Both the position numbers and the translations under genes were made by a program. This document shows, one piece after another, positions 44,429-54,215 of a stretch of 64,000 bases of DNA. The notes below the pieces were generated by a model. That model searched no databases. It saw only the letters and a program-made list of their open reading frames with translations, and was not told the DNA's origin. Positions within the stretch are counted from its first letter, which is position 1, and each line of letters opens with the position of its first letter. Source of the stretch: Streptomyces canus (GTDB taxonomy: Bacteria > Actinomycetota > Actinomycetes > Streptomycetales > Streptomycetaceae); the NCBI RefSeq assembly GCF_041435015.1, contig NZ_CP107989.1:8370001-8434000 (forward strand). Reading direction: 5' to 3'.

Positions 44429-44860
44429 CACGTCCCCCACAAACCGTGCCCCCGTGGTTTCACCACCGGGCCGACGCCCGGTGGCCGCCTTCGTTCAACC
44501 GCTGTGCCGCGGACCGGAGTTGCAACGGTGCGCAGAGCAGTCGTCCGAAGGTCGCACCGAGGGCATCGTACCTGCGGTGGTGTCGCCCGCCGTAGGGTGC
44601 CGCACAGGCCGTTTGACGAGGTGGGAGCAGATGGGGCGCACGACGGATGGTGACCGAGGGTGAGCGAATCGCGCCTCACGGCGTCCGAAAATCCGTGTCA
44701 GGGCAGAACGAAGCCCCCGATCACGGGGGAACAACCGGGGGCTTCGCGACTGCGGGCGGCCTCGAACGGCCGCACATTCAGAACGTAAGACCTGTACGGC
44801 CCCTCGGTCAAGCGGAGTTGGGCGACTCAGGCAAGTTCCTACTGAGGGGTCTTCACAGGT
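44429..44860. other. Intergenic region with hairpins, no gene seen
   Basis: About 430 bp between the AAA+ and kinase-like genes, both leftward. It contains the 11-bp-arm hairpin at 44709-44746 and a smaller GCGGCC/GGCCGC-type hairpin near 44752-44774. I see no tRNA fold and no good reading frame. The promoter of the AAA+ gene should be here. Confidence 0.5.
44709..44746. terminator. Hairpin downstream of the uridine-kinase-like gene
   Basis: CGAAGCCCCCG (44709-44719) and CGGGGGCTTCG (44736-44746) are perfect 11-bp arms with a 16-nt loop, 115 bp past the kinase-like stop. Probably a terminator. Confidence 0.6.
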
Positions 44861-45484
44861 TCAACACATCGCCGATGGGTCGTCACCGTGTGTGACATCG
44901 CGGTCCGGTCCAACGGTCTCCGCAGGCCCACTGGTGATCGCGTACCCCTTTTGACACTGCCGTACCAGGAGATCGGCGAAGGGCCTGGAGGGGTCTTCGG
45001 CGAAATGCCGCTGTTCCGCCGCGACCCATCCCTCCCAGAACTCCCGCAGCTCCGCCCCGTCCCGGGAGCGGCCACGTGCCCAGGACTCCTCGCGGGGCAG
45101 GTCCATCCACAGCAGCCGCGCCAAATGCGGTCGCAGTACGCGGCGGCCCGCGCCGACCCCTTCCAGAAGGATCACCGGCGCGGGCGGCAGGGCGCGGGAC
45201 GGTCCGAAGCGGCGGGCGTGCCAGTCGTACACGGCGTAGTGCGCGGTCTCGCCGTGGCCGAGCGGGGTGATCACCTCGCTCAGCAGCCGCCCGGTCCAGG
45301 CGAACAGTTCGTCGTGACTGGCGATGTCGTCGAGGCGCAGCACCGGCGCGCCGCCGAGGGCGTCGGCCAGTTGTCCGGCGAACGTGGACTTTCCGGAGCC
45401 GGCGTGCCCGTCGACGCCGATCAGGCGGACCGGACCGCAGGACGGGGGCAGTCGGCGGAGCCGGGAGGCGAGGTCGTGGATCAC
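44861..45484 (-). CDS. Uridine kinase-like P-loop protein
   Basis: The 207-residue protein has Walker A GVDGHAGSGKSTFAGQLADA (about 23-42), then LRLDDIASHDELFAW, VYDWHARRFG, VILLEGVGAGRR and LLWMDLPREES with a lid region RGRSRDG. This is the uridine kinase/phosphoribulokinase fold. It may phosphorylate a nucleoside or other small molecule; the exact substrate is unknown. It stands alone on its strand. Confidence 0.8.
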   Translation of the reverse strand: MIHDLASRLRRLPPSCGPVRLIGVDGHAGSGKSTFAGQLADALGGAPVLRLDDIASHDELFAWTGRLLSEVITPLGHGETAHYAVYDWHARRFGPSRALPPAPVILLEGVGAGRRVLRPHLARLLWMDLPREESWARGRSRDGAELREFWEGWVAAEQRHFAEDPSRPFADLLVRQCQKGYAITSGPAETVGPDRDVTHGDDPSAMC

Positions 45485-45714
45485 GGTTCCTGGGGACGGA
45501 CGAAGGGGCGGACGGGTGGTCGCGGCCAGTCTAGTGACGGCCCGCCCCCGGCAGCGGAACCACAGGTTCCCAGGTCATGCCAGTGGACGAGACCAATATT
45601 CGTGGGCGTGGCATGGGCCGAAGTGCTGGCAGGAGCATGCCGCCTGATCCATAGTTGGCGCACAACCGTGCATTGGACCCGCCCGACTCGGACACCCTGG
45701 GGGTCTTCCCACCC

Positions 45715-47076
45715 ATGAGCAGAGCCGAACAGCCGTCCCGCAGAACCGTCCTGGCCGTCGCGGTCGCCGCCGCGGTGACCGGCAGCGCGGGCCCCGCGGC
45801 CGCCGCCGGCAGTGCGGCCGACGCGGCACCCGACGAGACTGCCGCCCACCTGGTGGACAACCACGCCTGGACCACGTACAGCGACTGGCGCAGTGGCGCC
45901 GCGAAGGGCACCCGTGCAGTCGCCGGCAGCCGCCCCGGAGTCGTGATCGGCGCCCCCGCGGGCACCACCGAGTACACCGACCCGCATACCGGGACCACCG
46001 CCACCTGGGAGTACGCGACCTGGACCTCCCCGGTCCACGAGCTCGCCGTGCCCGCGACCGAGGTGATCGCCTCCTGGAGCGCCCGCACCCCGGCCGGCAG
46101 CTGGATCCAGATCGAGCTCCAGGGGACGTACTCCGACAGCGCGGCCACCCCCTGGTACGTGATGGGGCGCTGGGCGGCCGGCGACGGGGACATCAAGCGC
46201 ACCTCGGTCGACGACCAGACCGACGACAAGAGCACGATCTGGACGGACACCTTCGCCATCGACGACCCGTCGACCGGGCTGCGCCTGTCGTCGTACCGGC
46301 TGCGGCTGACCCTGTACCGCAAGCCCGGCACGAAGACCACACCGACCGTCTGGCGGCTGGGCGCGATGGGCTCGGACGTCCCCGACCGCTTCACCGTCCC
46401 GGCCTCCGCACCCGGCCTCGCCCGGGAGCTGATCGTCCCGCGCTACTCGCAGGAGATCCACGCGGGTCAGTACCCGGAGTACGACAACGGCGGCGAGGCC
46501 TGGTGCAGCCCCACCTCCTCGCAGATGATCATCGAGTACTGGGGCGGCCGGCTCACCGAGGAGCAACTGGCCTGGGTCGACCCGTCGTACGCGGACCCGC
46601 AGGTCTGCCACGCGGCCCGCTACACCTACGACTACCAGTACGCGGGCTGCGGCAACTGGCCGTTCAACGCGGCCTACGCGGCCACCTTCAAGGACCTGCA
46701 GGGCGTGGTGACCCGGCTCGGCTCGCTCACCGACCTGGAGACGCTGATCGCGGCCGGTATCCCGGCCATAACGTCCCAGTCGTTCCTCAAGGAGGAGCTC
46801 ACCGGGGCGGGTTACGGCACCTCCGGCCATCTGATGACCGTCATCGGCTTCACCGCCGAGGGCGATGTGATCGCCAACGACCCGGCCTCGCCCGGCGACG
46901 CGGCGGTGCGGCGCGTCTACAAGCGGCGCGAGTGGGAGAACATCTGGCTGCGCACCAAGCGGTACAACGCCAGCGGCAAGGCCGTCTCCGGCACCGGAGG
47001 CGTCTGCTATCTGTACTTCCCCGCCCGGCCGACCGCGCGCCAGCGCAAGGCGCTCGCGGCGGTGGGCGTGCGCTGA
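45715..47076 (+). CDS. Secreted C39-type cysteine peptidase (Tat signal)
   Basis: The 453-residue protein starts with a Tat-like signal SRRTVLAVAVAAAVTGSAG. About 200 residues of beta-rich sequence are followed by a C39_2-like papain-fold domain: IVPRYSQEIHAGQY, the catalytic cysteine in GGEAWCSPTSSQMIIEYW, and the histidine in SGHLMTVIGFTAEG with NDPASPGD. Likely exported folded through Tat and active outside the cell. The target is unknown. A hairpin terminator follows. Confidence 0.88.
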   Translation: MSRAEQPSRRTVLAVAVAAAVTGSAGPAAAAGSAADAAPDETAAHLVDNHAWTTYSDWRSGAAKGTRAVAGSRPGVVIGAPAGTTEYTDPHTGTTATWEYATWTSPVHELAVPATEVIASWSARTPAGSWIQIELQGTYSDSAATPWYVMGRWAAGDGDIKRTSVDDQTDDKSTIWTDTFAIDDPSTGLRLSSYRLRLTLYRKPGTKTTPTVWRLGAMGSDVPDRFTVPASAPGLARELIVPRYSQEIHAGQYPEYDNGGEAWCSPTSSQMIIEYWGGRLTEEQLAWVDPSYADPQVCHAARYTYDYQYAGCGNWPFNAAYAATFKDLQGVVTRLGSLTDLETLIAAGIPAITSQSFLKEELTGAGYGTSGHLMTVIGFTAEGDVIANDPASPGDAAVRRVYKRREWENIWLRTKRYNASGKAVSGTGGVCYLYFPARPTARQRKALAAVGVR

Positions 47077-47086
47077 GCTCCTCGGT

Positions 47087-47114
47087 ACGGCCCCCGGCAC
47101 CTGTCGGGGGCCGT
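47087..47114 (+). terminator. Terminator hairpin after the C39 peptidase gene
   Basis: ACGGCCCCCG (47087-47096) pairs with CGGGGGCCGT (47105-47114) around an 8-nt loop, 10 bp after the stop. Confidence 0.75.
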
Positions 47115-47216
47115 TCGCTGTGACCAAGCTCTCGGCCGCAAAAGCGACCAGGAATGGCAAGGTGGACGAATCGGCGGGGGGATTCCGACCACTACATCCG
47201 AGATCAGCGAGACGCC

Positions 47217-47357
47217 ATGACCGCACACTCAGCCACAGCCGCCCGCGCCCGTACCGGCGGCCCCAAGGACGACGGTCCGAAGGTCCTCGAGCATATCGCG
47301 GGCTGGACCCTCGTCGCCGTGATCGCGATGCTGGTCACGCAGCTCGGTCTGCTGTGA
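47217..47357 (+). CDS. SCO1431-family small membrane protein
   Basis: A 46-residue protein: TAHSATAARARTGGPKDDG, then one C-terminal helix HIAGWTLVAVIAMLVTQLGL. I recognise it as the tiny membrane protein family named after SCO1431 of S. coelicolor. Function unknown. It lies between the C39 peptidase and the TetR gene. Confidence 0.8.
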   Translation: MTAHSATAARARTGGPKDDGPKVLEHIAGWTLVAVIAMLVTQLGLL

Positions 47358-47422
47358 CCTGATCCGTCGTTGACTGACATACTGCGGATGTCCCGCCGCC
47401 AGCCCGAGATCAGGGTCGAAAC

Positions 47423-48082
47423 TTGAATATCAGTGATCAGCGTGAAGCCCGGCCGCGGGCGCGCGGCACCGAGCGCTCGGTGGCTCGCCGCGCCGAACTC
47501 ATCGCCATCGGGCGCAAGTTGTTCGCGGACACGTCCTACGACGCGCTCTCCATGGATGACATCGCCCGCCAGGCGCATGTCGCCAAGGGGCTGATCTACT
47601 ACTACTTCCAGTCCAAGCGGGGCTACTACCTGGCGATCATCCAGGACTCCGTCGCCGACCTGGTCACCTATGCGGCGAGCGGCCTCGAAATGGAGCAGGT
47701 GGACCGCGTCCACCGCACTCTGGACAGTTATCTGCGCTACGCCGAGCACAACCAGGCGGCCTACCGCACCGTCGTCAGCGGCGGTGTCGGTTTCGACGCC
47801 GAGGTGCACGCCATCCGGGACGGGGTGCGCGACGCGATCGTCGCGACCATCGCCGACGGGGCGTACGGCCGTACCGACATCTCCCCGCTGGCCCGCATGG
47901 GCCTGCTCGCCTGGGTGTGCAGCGTCGAGGGCGCCACCCTCGACTGGATCGACGGTCCGCCCCAGCTCTCCCGCGACACCATGCGCGACCTGCTGGTGAA
48001 GACGCTCGGCGCCTCGATGCGTGCCATCGAGGAGATGGATCCGGCCCATCCGGCTCCGGCTCCGGCCCGCCGCGACGGCTGA
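47423..48082 (+). CDS. TetR-family transcriptional regulator
   Basis: The 219-residue protein has an N-terminal HTH (RAELIAIGRKLFADTSYDAL, SMDDIARQAHVAKGLIYYYF) and a helical ligand-binding domain. The apparent start is TTG 47423; a GTG at 47480 would give a shorter N-terminus. There is no obvious divergent partner, and the downstream chitinase is convergent, 61 bp away. Ligand and targets are unknown. Confidence 0.87.
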   Translation: MNISDQREARPRARGTERSVARRAELIAIGRKLFADTSYDALSMDDIARQAHVAKGLIYYYFQSKRGYYLAIIQDSVADLVTYAASGLEMEQVDRVHRTLDSYLRYAEHNQAAYRTVVSGGVGFDAEVHAIRDGVRDAIVATIADGAYGRTDISPLARMGLLAWVCSVEGATLDWIDGPPQLSRDTMRDLLVKTLGASMRAIEEMDPAHPAPAPARRDG

Positions 48083-48143
48083 CCGGCCGACCGGTTGGGG
48101 CGGAGGCTCGTGGTCCCCCGCCCCAAGTCCTGCTCTCGTTCGG

Positions 48144-49376
<1,233 letters not shown>

Positions 49377-49453
49377 CGGTGTCTCCTCGTGGGGGAGAGG
49401 GGAACGCCAGCCGATTGGCATGAACGCGAAAAAGCGTTGCCGGAACAGTAGGA

Positions 49454-49487
49454 GGACTAGACCACCGCGTCAATGGTTCGGACCAAT
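49454..49487 (-). promoter_or_regulatory. Chitinase promoter: 12-bp direct repeats and DasR-like site
   Basis: Read on the minus strand, TTGGTCCGAACC (from 49486) and GTGGTCTAGTCC (from 49465) are 12-bp direct repeats spaced by 21 bp. The first copy extends to ATTGGTCCGAACCATT (49472-49487), close to the DasR consensus (ACTGGTCTAGACCAGT-like). Chitin-inducible Streptomyces promoters carry such repeats. Confidence 0.6.
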
Positions 49488-49718
49488 CCGGAGCCGATTC
49501 CTGGCCGACTGTGAGCGCCCTGGGATATCTTGAAGTAAGCGGTCGTTAACCAGTGACCGGGTGTCTCCGATCGGGCATACTCACAGGACGCAGCCGCTGG
49601 TCAGCAGCTTCCGTGACCCGGGAGACGCGAGCAGCGACCGGCGTTCAGTGATACCGGCGGAGCCGTCCCACCCCACGGCGTGCGTCCGTCAGCGCCCTAC
49701 AGGGAGGAGAGCGTCGCC

Positions 49719-50927
49719 ATGCCCGACCGCGCCCCGCAGCCGGTGGACCGGCAACTGCCCACGGACGAGGCCCGGGATCTGATCTCGCTCGTCCGCGACA
49801 TCGCGCAGCATGAGATCGCCCCGAAGGCGGCCGAGGAGGAAGGCGCCGGGCACTTCCCGCGCGAGGTCTTCACCCTGCTCTCCCGGACCGGCCTGCTCGG
49901 TCTGCCCTACGCCTCCGAGCACGGCGGCGCCGACCAGCCGTACGAGGTCTATCTCCAGGTCCTCGAAGAACTCGCCGCCGCCCGCCTCACCGTCGGTCTC
50001 GGCGTCAGCGTGCACACCCTCTCCTCCTACGCGCTCGCCACCTACGGCACCAAGGAACAGCAGGTCGAGTTCCTGCCCGCGATGCTGGGCGGCGGACTGC
50101 TCGGCGCCTACTGCCTCTCCGAGCCCTCGTCCGGTTCGGACGCGGCCTCGCTGCGGACCAGAGCGGTCCGGGACGATGGGGGCCCCTCCCGCGTGAGCGC
50201 AGTCGAGCGTGGGGGAGACTGGGTGATCACCGGCACCAAGGCCTGGATCACGCACGGCGGCGTCGCCGACTTCTACACCGTCATGGCGCGCACCGGCGAG
50301 GAAGGGCCGCGCGGGATCACCGCCTTCCTGGTGCCCGCCGACGCGGAGGGCGTGAGCGCCGCGGCGCCGGAGAAGAAGATGGGCATGAAGGGCTCGCCCA
50401 CCGCCCAGGTCCACTTCGACGGTGTGCGGGTCCCGGACGGGCGGCGCATCGGCGACGAGGGGCAGGGTTTCGCGATCGCCCTGTCCGCGCTCGACTCGGG
50501 GCGGCTCGGCATCGCGGCCTGCGCGATCGGAGTGGCCCAGGCGGCCCTCGACGAGGCGGTGGGCTATGCCACCGGGCGGCAGCAGTTCGGGCGTCCGATC
50601 GCCGACTTCCAGGGCCTGCGCTTCATGCTCGCCGACATGGCGACCCAGATCGAGGCGGGCCGGGCGCTGTACCTCGCGGCGGCGCGGCTGCGCGACGCCG
50701 GACGGCCCTTCGCCAAACAGGCGGCCATGGCCAAACTGCACTGCACCGACACCGCGATGAAGGTCACCATCGACGCCGTCCAGGTCCTCGGCGGCTATGG
50801 CTACACCGCGGACTTCCCCGCCGAGCGGTACATGCGCGAGGCCAAGGTCCTGCAGATCGTCGAGGGCACCAACCAGATCCAGCGGATGGTCATCGCCCGT
50901 CACCTAGCGGGTCCGGAGACCCGCTGA
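49719..50927 (+). CDS. Acyl-CoA dehydrogenase
   Basis: The 402-residue flavoenzyme has EVYLQVLEELAAARLTVGLG, the FAD motif YCLSEPSSGSDAASLRT, WVITGTKAWITHGG, RQQFGRPIADFQGLRFMLAD and the catalytic glutamate in VLQIVEGTNQIQ. It oxidises an acyl-CoA to the enoyl-CoA. Between RAVRD and DWVITG it has about 14 extra residues (DGGPSRVSAVERGG) encoded by an interspersed GC-rich repeat, an in-frame insertion in a surface loop. GGGAGGAG precedes ATG 49719. The 3' end overlaps a small minus-strand gene. Confidence 0.93.
   Translation: MPDRAPQPVDRQLPTDEARDLISLVRDIAQHEIAPKAAEEEGAGHFPREVFTLLSRTGLLGLPYASEHGGADQPYEVYLQVLEELAAARLTVGLGVSVHTLSSYALATYGTKEQQVEFLPAMLGGGLLGAYCLSEPSSGSDAASLRTRAVRDDGGPSRVSAVERGGDWVITGTKAWITHGGVADFYTVMARTGEEGPRGITAFLVPADAEGVSAAAPEKKMGMKGSPTAQVHFDGVRVPDGRRIGDEGQGFAIALSALDSGRLGIAACAIGVAQAALDEAVGYATGRQQFGRPIADFQGLRFMLADMATQIEAGRALYLAAARLRDAGRPFAKQAAMAKLHCTDTAMKVTIDAVQVLGGYGYTADFPAERYMREAKVLQIVEGTNQIQRMVIARHLAGPETR
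50177..50219. repeat. Interspersed GC-rich repeat inserted in frame in the acyl-CoA dehydrogenase gene
   Basis: The segment beginning GGGGGCCCCTCCCGCGTGAG and ending GAGCGTGGGGGAG interrupts the conserved junction of RAVRD with DWVITG. I recognise near-identical short sequences as common interspersed repeats between and in Streptomyces genes. Length keeps the frame. Confidence 0.6.
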
Positions 50928-51126
50928 ACTGACCCGGTCTGACCTGCGGCGCCGCCAGCCGGACCCACTCCGGGTCGTGGCGTCCCGGAAGGGTCCGGCC
51001 GCGGTTGGCCCACGTGCGCATCAGGTCACGGTAGATGGGCGGGTCCTGAGGCGGCGGCGGGGCCGGGCGGAAGGGGGACGGAGCCGACGGAGCCGATTCT
51101 GCGACCGGTGCATACGTACGGGTCAT
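50890..51126 (-). CDS. Small conserved hypothetical protein
   Basis: A 78-residue protein with a proline-rich N-terminus and a compact motif IYRDLMRTWANRGRTLPGRH followed by DPEWVRLAAP. The motif looks conserved rather than random, but I cannot name it. It converges on and overlaps the last 38 bp of the acyl-CoA dehydrogenase gene. No strong ribosome site. Confidence 0.5.
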   Translation of the reverse strand: MTRTYAPVAESAPSAPSPFRPAPPPPQDPPIYRDLMRTWANRGRTLPGRHDPEWVRLAAPQVRPGQFSGSPDPLGDGR

Positions 51127-51264
51127 ACCGGGGCAACGCGGAAACCGGTGGCCGGGTCACCGCTCCCCGCAATCGAGAGTGAGTTCGCGGACGTCCGGCC
51201 GGACATCTGGCCAGTCACAGCGGTCTGACATACCGTCAGCCAACTGCCGGCAGGGAGGTTGGCC

Positions 51265-52377
51265 ATGACCGACGACCGCCCCGTACCGCTCGACGAGTAC
51301 CCCGTGCACCAGGTGCCCCTGTCCATGAAGTACGTCGCGACGGGGGACCGCAACGCCTACGACCGCTGCATCTTCCACGTCCTCGACCACGACGGTCGCG
51401 CCCTGCTGATCCTCGGGCTCGGTGTGTACCCCAACCTCGGGGTGATCGACGCCTACGCGACCCTCCGCCTCGGCGAGACCCTGCACGCGGTGCGCGCCTC
51501 GGACGCCCTACGGGACGACTCGCGCACGAACCTGGCCGTCGGCCCGCTGCGCATTCTCGTCGAACGCCCCCTGCGCGACTTCGTGTTGAGCTGCGAGGCG
51601 GCTCCCGACGACCCGGACGGGCTGTCGTACGAGATCAACTGGAGCGCCGACTTCCCTGCGCTCTGGGAACCGCACCACCTTCAGCGGCGGGGCGGCCGGC
51701 TCACCCTGGAGGGGAGGCGTTTCGCGCAGGCCGGTCACTGCGACGGCTGGATCCGGGTGGGCGGGCGCGAGCTGCGCGTGCGGGGCTGGACCGGGACCCG
51801 GGACCGCAGCTGGGGTGTGCGGCCGGTGCCGGGGGAGGAGGGCGGCCGGCTCGCCGAGGAACATCCGACTGCGGGCTTTCACTGGATCTGGTGTCCGGTC
51901 CGCTTCGAGGACCGCTTCCTCATGGTGATCGTCCAGGAGGACGCCGACGGCCACCGCTCGCTCAACGACGCGACTCTGGTCCGACCGGGCCACCGAGACC
52001 GCCAACTCGGCTGGCCCCAGACCGAGATCACCTACCGCTCAGGCACCCGCCACCCGGAACGCGCTCTCGTCCACCTTGGTGACCTCCGCAAGCCCATGGA
52101 GCTGGAGGTGGAGGTCCTCACCTCCTCACCGCTCGCACTCGGCGCCGGCTACCCGCCTGCCGACGACTGGCAACACGGCACCTGGCAGGGCCGCGACTGG
52201 ACCGACCGCCGCACCTACGACCTCGCCGAGCCGCACCCCCTGGCCGCGTTCGGCGTCACCGACCACGCGGCCCGCTTCCGGCTGGACGGCCGGATCGGCC
52301 ACGGCATCTTCGAACACGGATCATTCGGACGGCACGACCCGAGCGGTTTCACCGGCTTCGACTCGGTGGCTCCGTGA
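51265..52377 (+). CDS. DUF7064/CrtC-like lipocalin-type protein
   Basis: The 370-residue beta-rich protein has the paired-barrel look of hydroxyneurosporene-synthase (CrtC)-like proteins now split into DUF7064/7065: RCIFHVLDHDGRALLILGLG, WTGTRDRSWGVRPV, FHWIWCPVRFEDRFLMVIV and the C-terminal HGIFEHGSFGRHDPSGF. Function unproven; often encoded beside APH-type kinases, and here it ends 30 bp before one. GGGAGG precedes ATG 51265. Confidence 0.72.
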   Translation: MTDDRPVPLDEYPVHQVPLSMKYVATGDRNAYDRCIFHVLDHDGRALLILGLGVYPNLGVIDAYATLRLGETLHAVRASDALRDDSRTNLAVGPLRILVERPLRDFVLSCEAAPDDPDGLSYEINWSADFPALWEPHHLQRRGGRLTLEGRRFAQAGHCDGWIRVGGRELRVRGWTGTRDRSWGVRPVPGEEGGRLAEEHPTAGFHWIWCPVRFEDRFLMVIVQEDADGHRSLNDATLVRPGHRDRQLGWPQTEITYRSGTRHPERALVHLGDLRKPMELEVEVLTSSPLALGAGYPPADDWQHGTWQGRDWTDRRTYDLAEPHPLAAFGVTDHAARFRLDGRIGHGIFEHGSFGRHDPSGFTGFDSVAP

Positions 52378-52407
52378 GGCAGTCCCGGAGACAAGGGAGT
52401 TGACGAC

Positions 52408-53502
52408 GTGGCCACGGCACCCCGCCCCCGCACCACCACCCGCGACCCGGAGGAACTCGCCCACCGCCTCACCGCCTGGCTCGGCACCCGCCTGCCCGGC
52501 GCGAAGGCCGTCGACGTGACGGTCCCCGCCTCGAACGGCCTGTCCAGCGAGACCCTGCTCTTCGACATCGAGCACCCCGAACCGCCCCTCCGCTCCTGCG
52601 CGTTGCGGCTCGCAGCGGATCCGTCGGCGTACACGGTCTTCCCGGTCTACGACATGGTCCGCCAGTACCGCACGATGGAAGTGGTCGGCCGCTCGTCGGA
52701 ACTCCCGGTCCCGAAGGTGCGGTGGCTGGAGGAGAACCCGGGCCCGCTCGGGGCACCGTTCTTCGTCATGGAGCGCGTGCGGGGACGCGTACCGCCGGAT
52801 GTCATGCCCTACACCTACGAGGGCAACTGGCTGCACGCCGCGAGCGACACCGAACGCGAACACCTCGAGACCGCCACGGTCGGGCTGTTGGCGCACCTCC
52901 ACGACCAAGTCCCCGTGCAGGAAGCGGGGTTCCTGGAGCTGCCCGGCGAGGGCGACGCGCTGCGCCGCCATGTCACCGCCCAACGCGCTTACTACGACTG
53001 GGTGGTGGACGGACTCGCCCGCTCACCCCTCATCGAGCGTGCCTTCGACCGGCTGGAGCAGCTCTGGCCGCCCGACCCGGGCCCACCCGTCCTCAACTGG
53101 GGCGACGCACGCATCGGGAACGTGATCTACGACGGCTTCGACCCCGTCGCCGTCCTGGACTGGGAGATGGCGGCCCTGGCCCCGCGCGAGGTCGACCTCG
53201 GCTGGACCGTCTATCTGCACCGCTTCTTCCAGGACCTGACGGTCGCCTTCGGCCAGCGCGGACTGCCCGACTTCCTGCGCCGCGACCGGGTCGAGGCCCG
53301 CTATGCCCGGCTCACCGGCCACACGCCGCGCGACATGGACTTCTTCACGCTGTACGCCGCGCTGCGGCACGCGATCGTCATGCTGCGCATCGCCCACCGC
53401 CAGGCGTTCTTCGGCGAGGTGGACCTCCCGGCGGACCCGGACACACTGATCCTGCACCACGGCAGCCTGCGAGCCATGGTGCACGGCAGCTACTGGGACT
53501 GA
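52408..53502 (+). CDS. APH-family phosphotransferase (ACAD10/11 kinase-domain type)
   Basis: The 364-residue protein has an aminoglycoside-phosphotransferase-like kinase fold with ATP-site FFVMERVRGRVPPDV, the catalytic loop PPVLNWGDARIGNVIYDG and the metal-binding aspartate in AVLDWEMAALAPREVDLGW. In APH proteins the loop is HGDxxxxN; here it is NWGDxxxGN, as in the kinase domain of ACAD10/11. Those enzymes act on 4-hydroxyacyl-CoA substrates. An acyl-CoA dehydrogenase lies 1.5 kb upstream on the same strand. Confidence 0.85.
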   Translation: MATAPRPRTTTRDPEELAHRLTAWLGTRLPGAKAVDVTVPASNGLSSETLLFDIEHPEPPLRSCALRLAADPSAYTVFPVYDMVRQYRTMEVVGRSSELPVPKVRWLEENPGPLGAPFFVMERVRGRVPPDVMPYTYEGNWLHAASDTEREHLETATVGLLAHLHDQVPVQEAGFLELPGEGDALRRHVTAQRAYYDWVVDGLARSPLIERAFDRLEQLWPPDPGPPVLNWGDARIGNVIYDGFDPVAVLDWEMAALAPREVDLGWTVYLHRFFQDLTVAFGQRGLPDFLRRDRVEARYARLTGHTPRDMDFFTLYAALRHAIVMLRIAHRQAFFGEVDLPADPDTLILHHGSLRAMVHGSYWD

Positions 53503-53512
53503 GCGAGGCGGC

Positions 53513-53947
53513 TCAGGCGGCCTGACGGCGCATCACCGGCACGCGCATGGGGCGCGAACCCGGGCCACCGACGTGCGAGAACGGCTGGGTCCGCCAGTCG
53601 AGTCCCTGCGGGAGCGTCAACAGGAGGGCGGTGTGCTGCTCCTGGGGCTCCGCCGACTCGTCCGCCGACCGGGCCTCGGAGGCCTTACGGCCCGTACCGG
53701 CGCAGACCGTGAGGCCGAAGGGGTTCCACGGCGAGGCGCACAACGCGTGCTCCGGCAGCACCTCCTCGTCCGCCAGCAGGGCGATGGGCTGCGCGCAGTC
53801 CGGGCAGATCACCCGGTACATCTCGAAGGTGTCGTACGCGTCGAAGTCGTCGTCGAGAGCGTCGGGTTCGACGCCCTCCGGCTCGGACTGGACAACCGCC
53901 TGGAGGCGCTTGGGCGCGGTACGACCAGGGCGCTGAAGACTCTGCAT
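53513..53947 (-). CDS. Conserved hypothetical protein with zinc-ribbon-like cysteines
   Basis: The 144-residue protein has an acidic stretch (about 28-42), then YRVICPDCAQPIALLADEEV with a CxxC pair, and HALCASPWNPFGLTVCAGTG with two more cysteines, together a possible zinc site. The last part reads LPQGLDWRTQPFSHV. GGGGGAG lies 6 nt before ATG 53947. I recall similar proteins in streptomycetes but no function. Confidence 0.7.
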   Translation of the reverse strand: MQSLQRPGRTAPKRLQAVVQSEPEGVEPDALDDDFDAYDTFEMYRVICPDCAQPIALLADEEVLPEHALCASPWNPFGLTVCAGTGRKASEARSADESAEPQEQHTALLLTLPQGLDWRTQPFSHVGGPGSRPMRVPVMRRQAA

Positions 53948-54215
53948 TGGGTTCTCCCCCTCGGACTGGGCCGTGACGGCGCTGCGGTCTCGACCACAGC
54001 AAGCACTTCCCGTCCCGTCATCGCGGTAATCACGAGAACATCACGGAGGCCGTTCGGTGGGTGTGGCCTTCGTCACATGCCGCTCGCAGATGCCCGTGGC
54101 GGTCGCTTTGTCCCTCAGGTGGCTCACAGGCACCTCTCGGTCACATCACGAACCGGGCATGACCTGGGGCGCTCAGGTATCCGAGGAGATCAGGCGCACT
54201 GTAGGTTCTTGCGCC

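Noticed and set aside
44752..44800. tRNA-like TTCGA loop on the minus strand
   Set aside because: The stem has a 6-nt loop, there are no matching acceptor and anticodon arms, and the flanking DNA does not fold as a cloverleaf.
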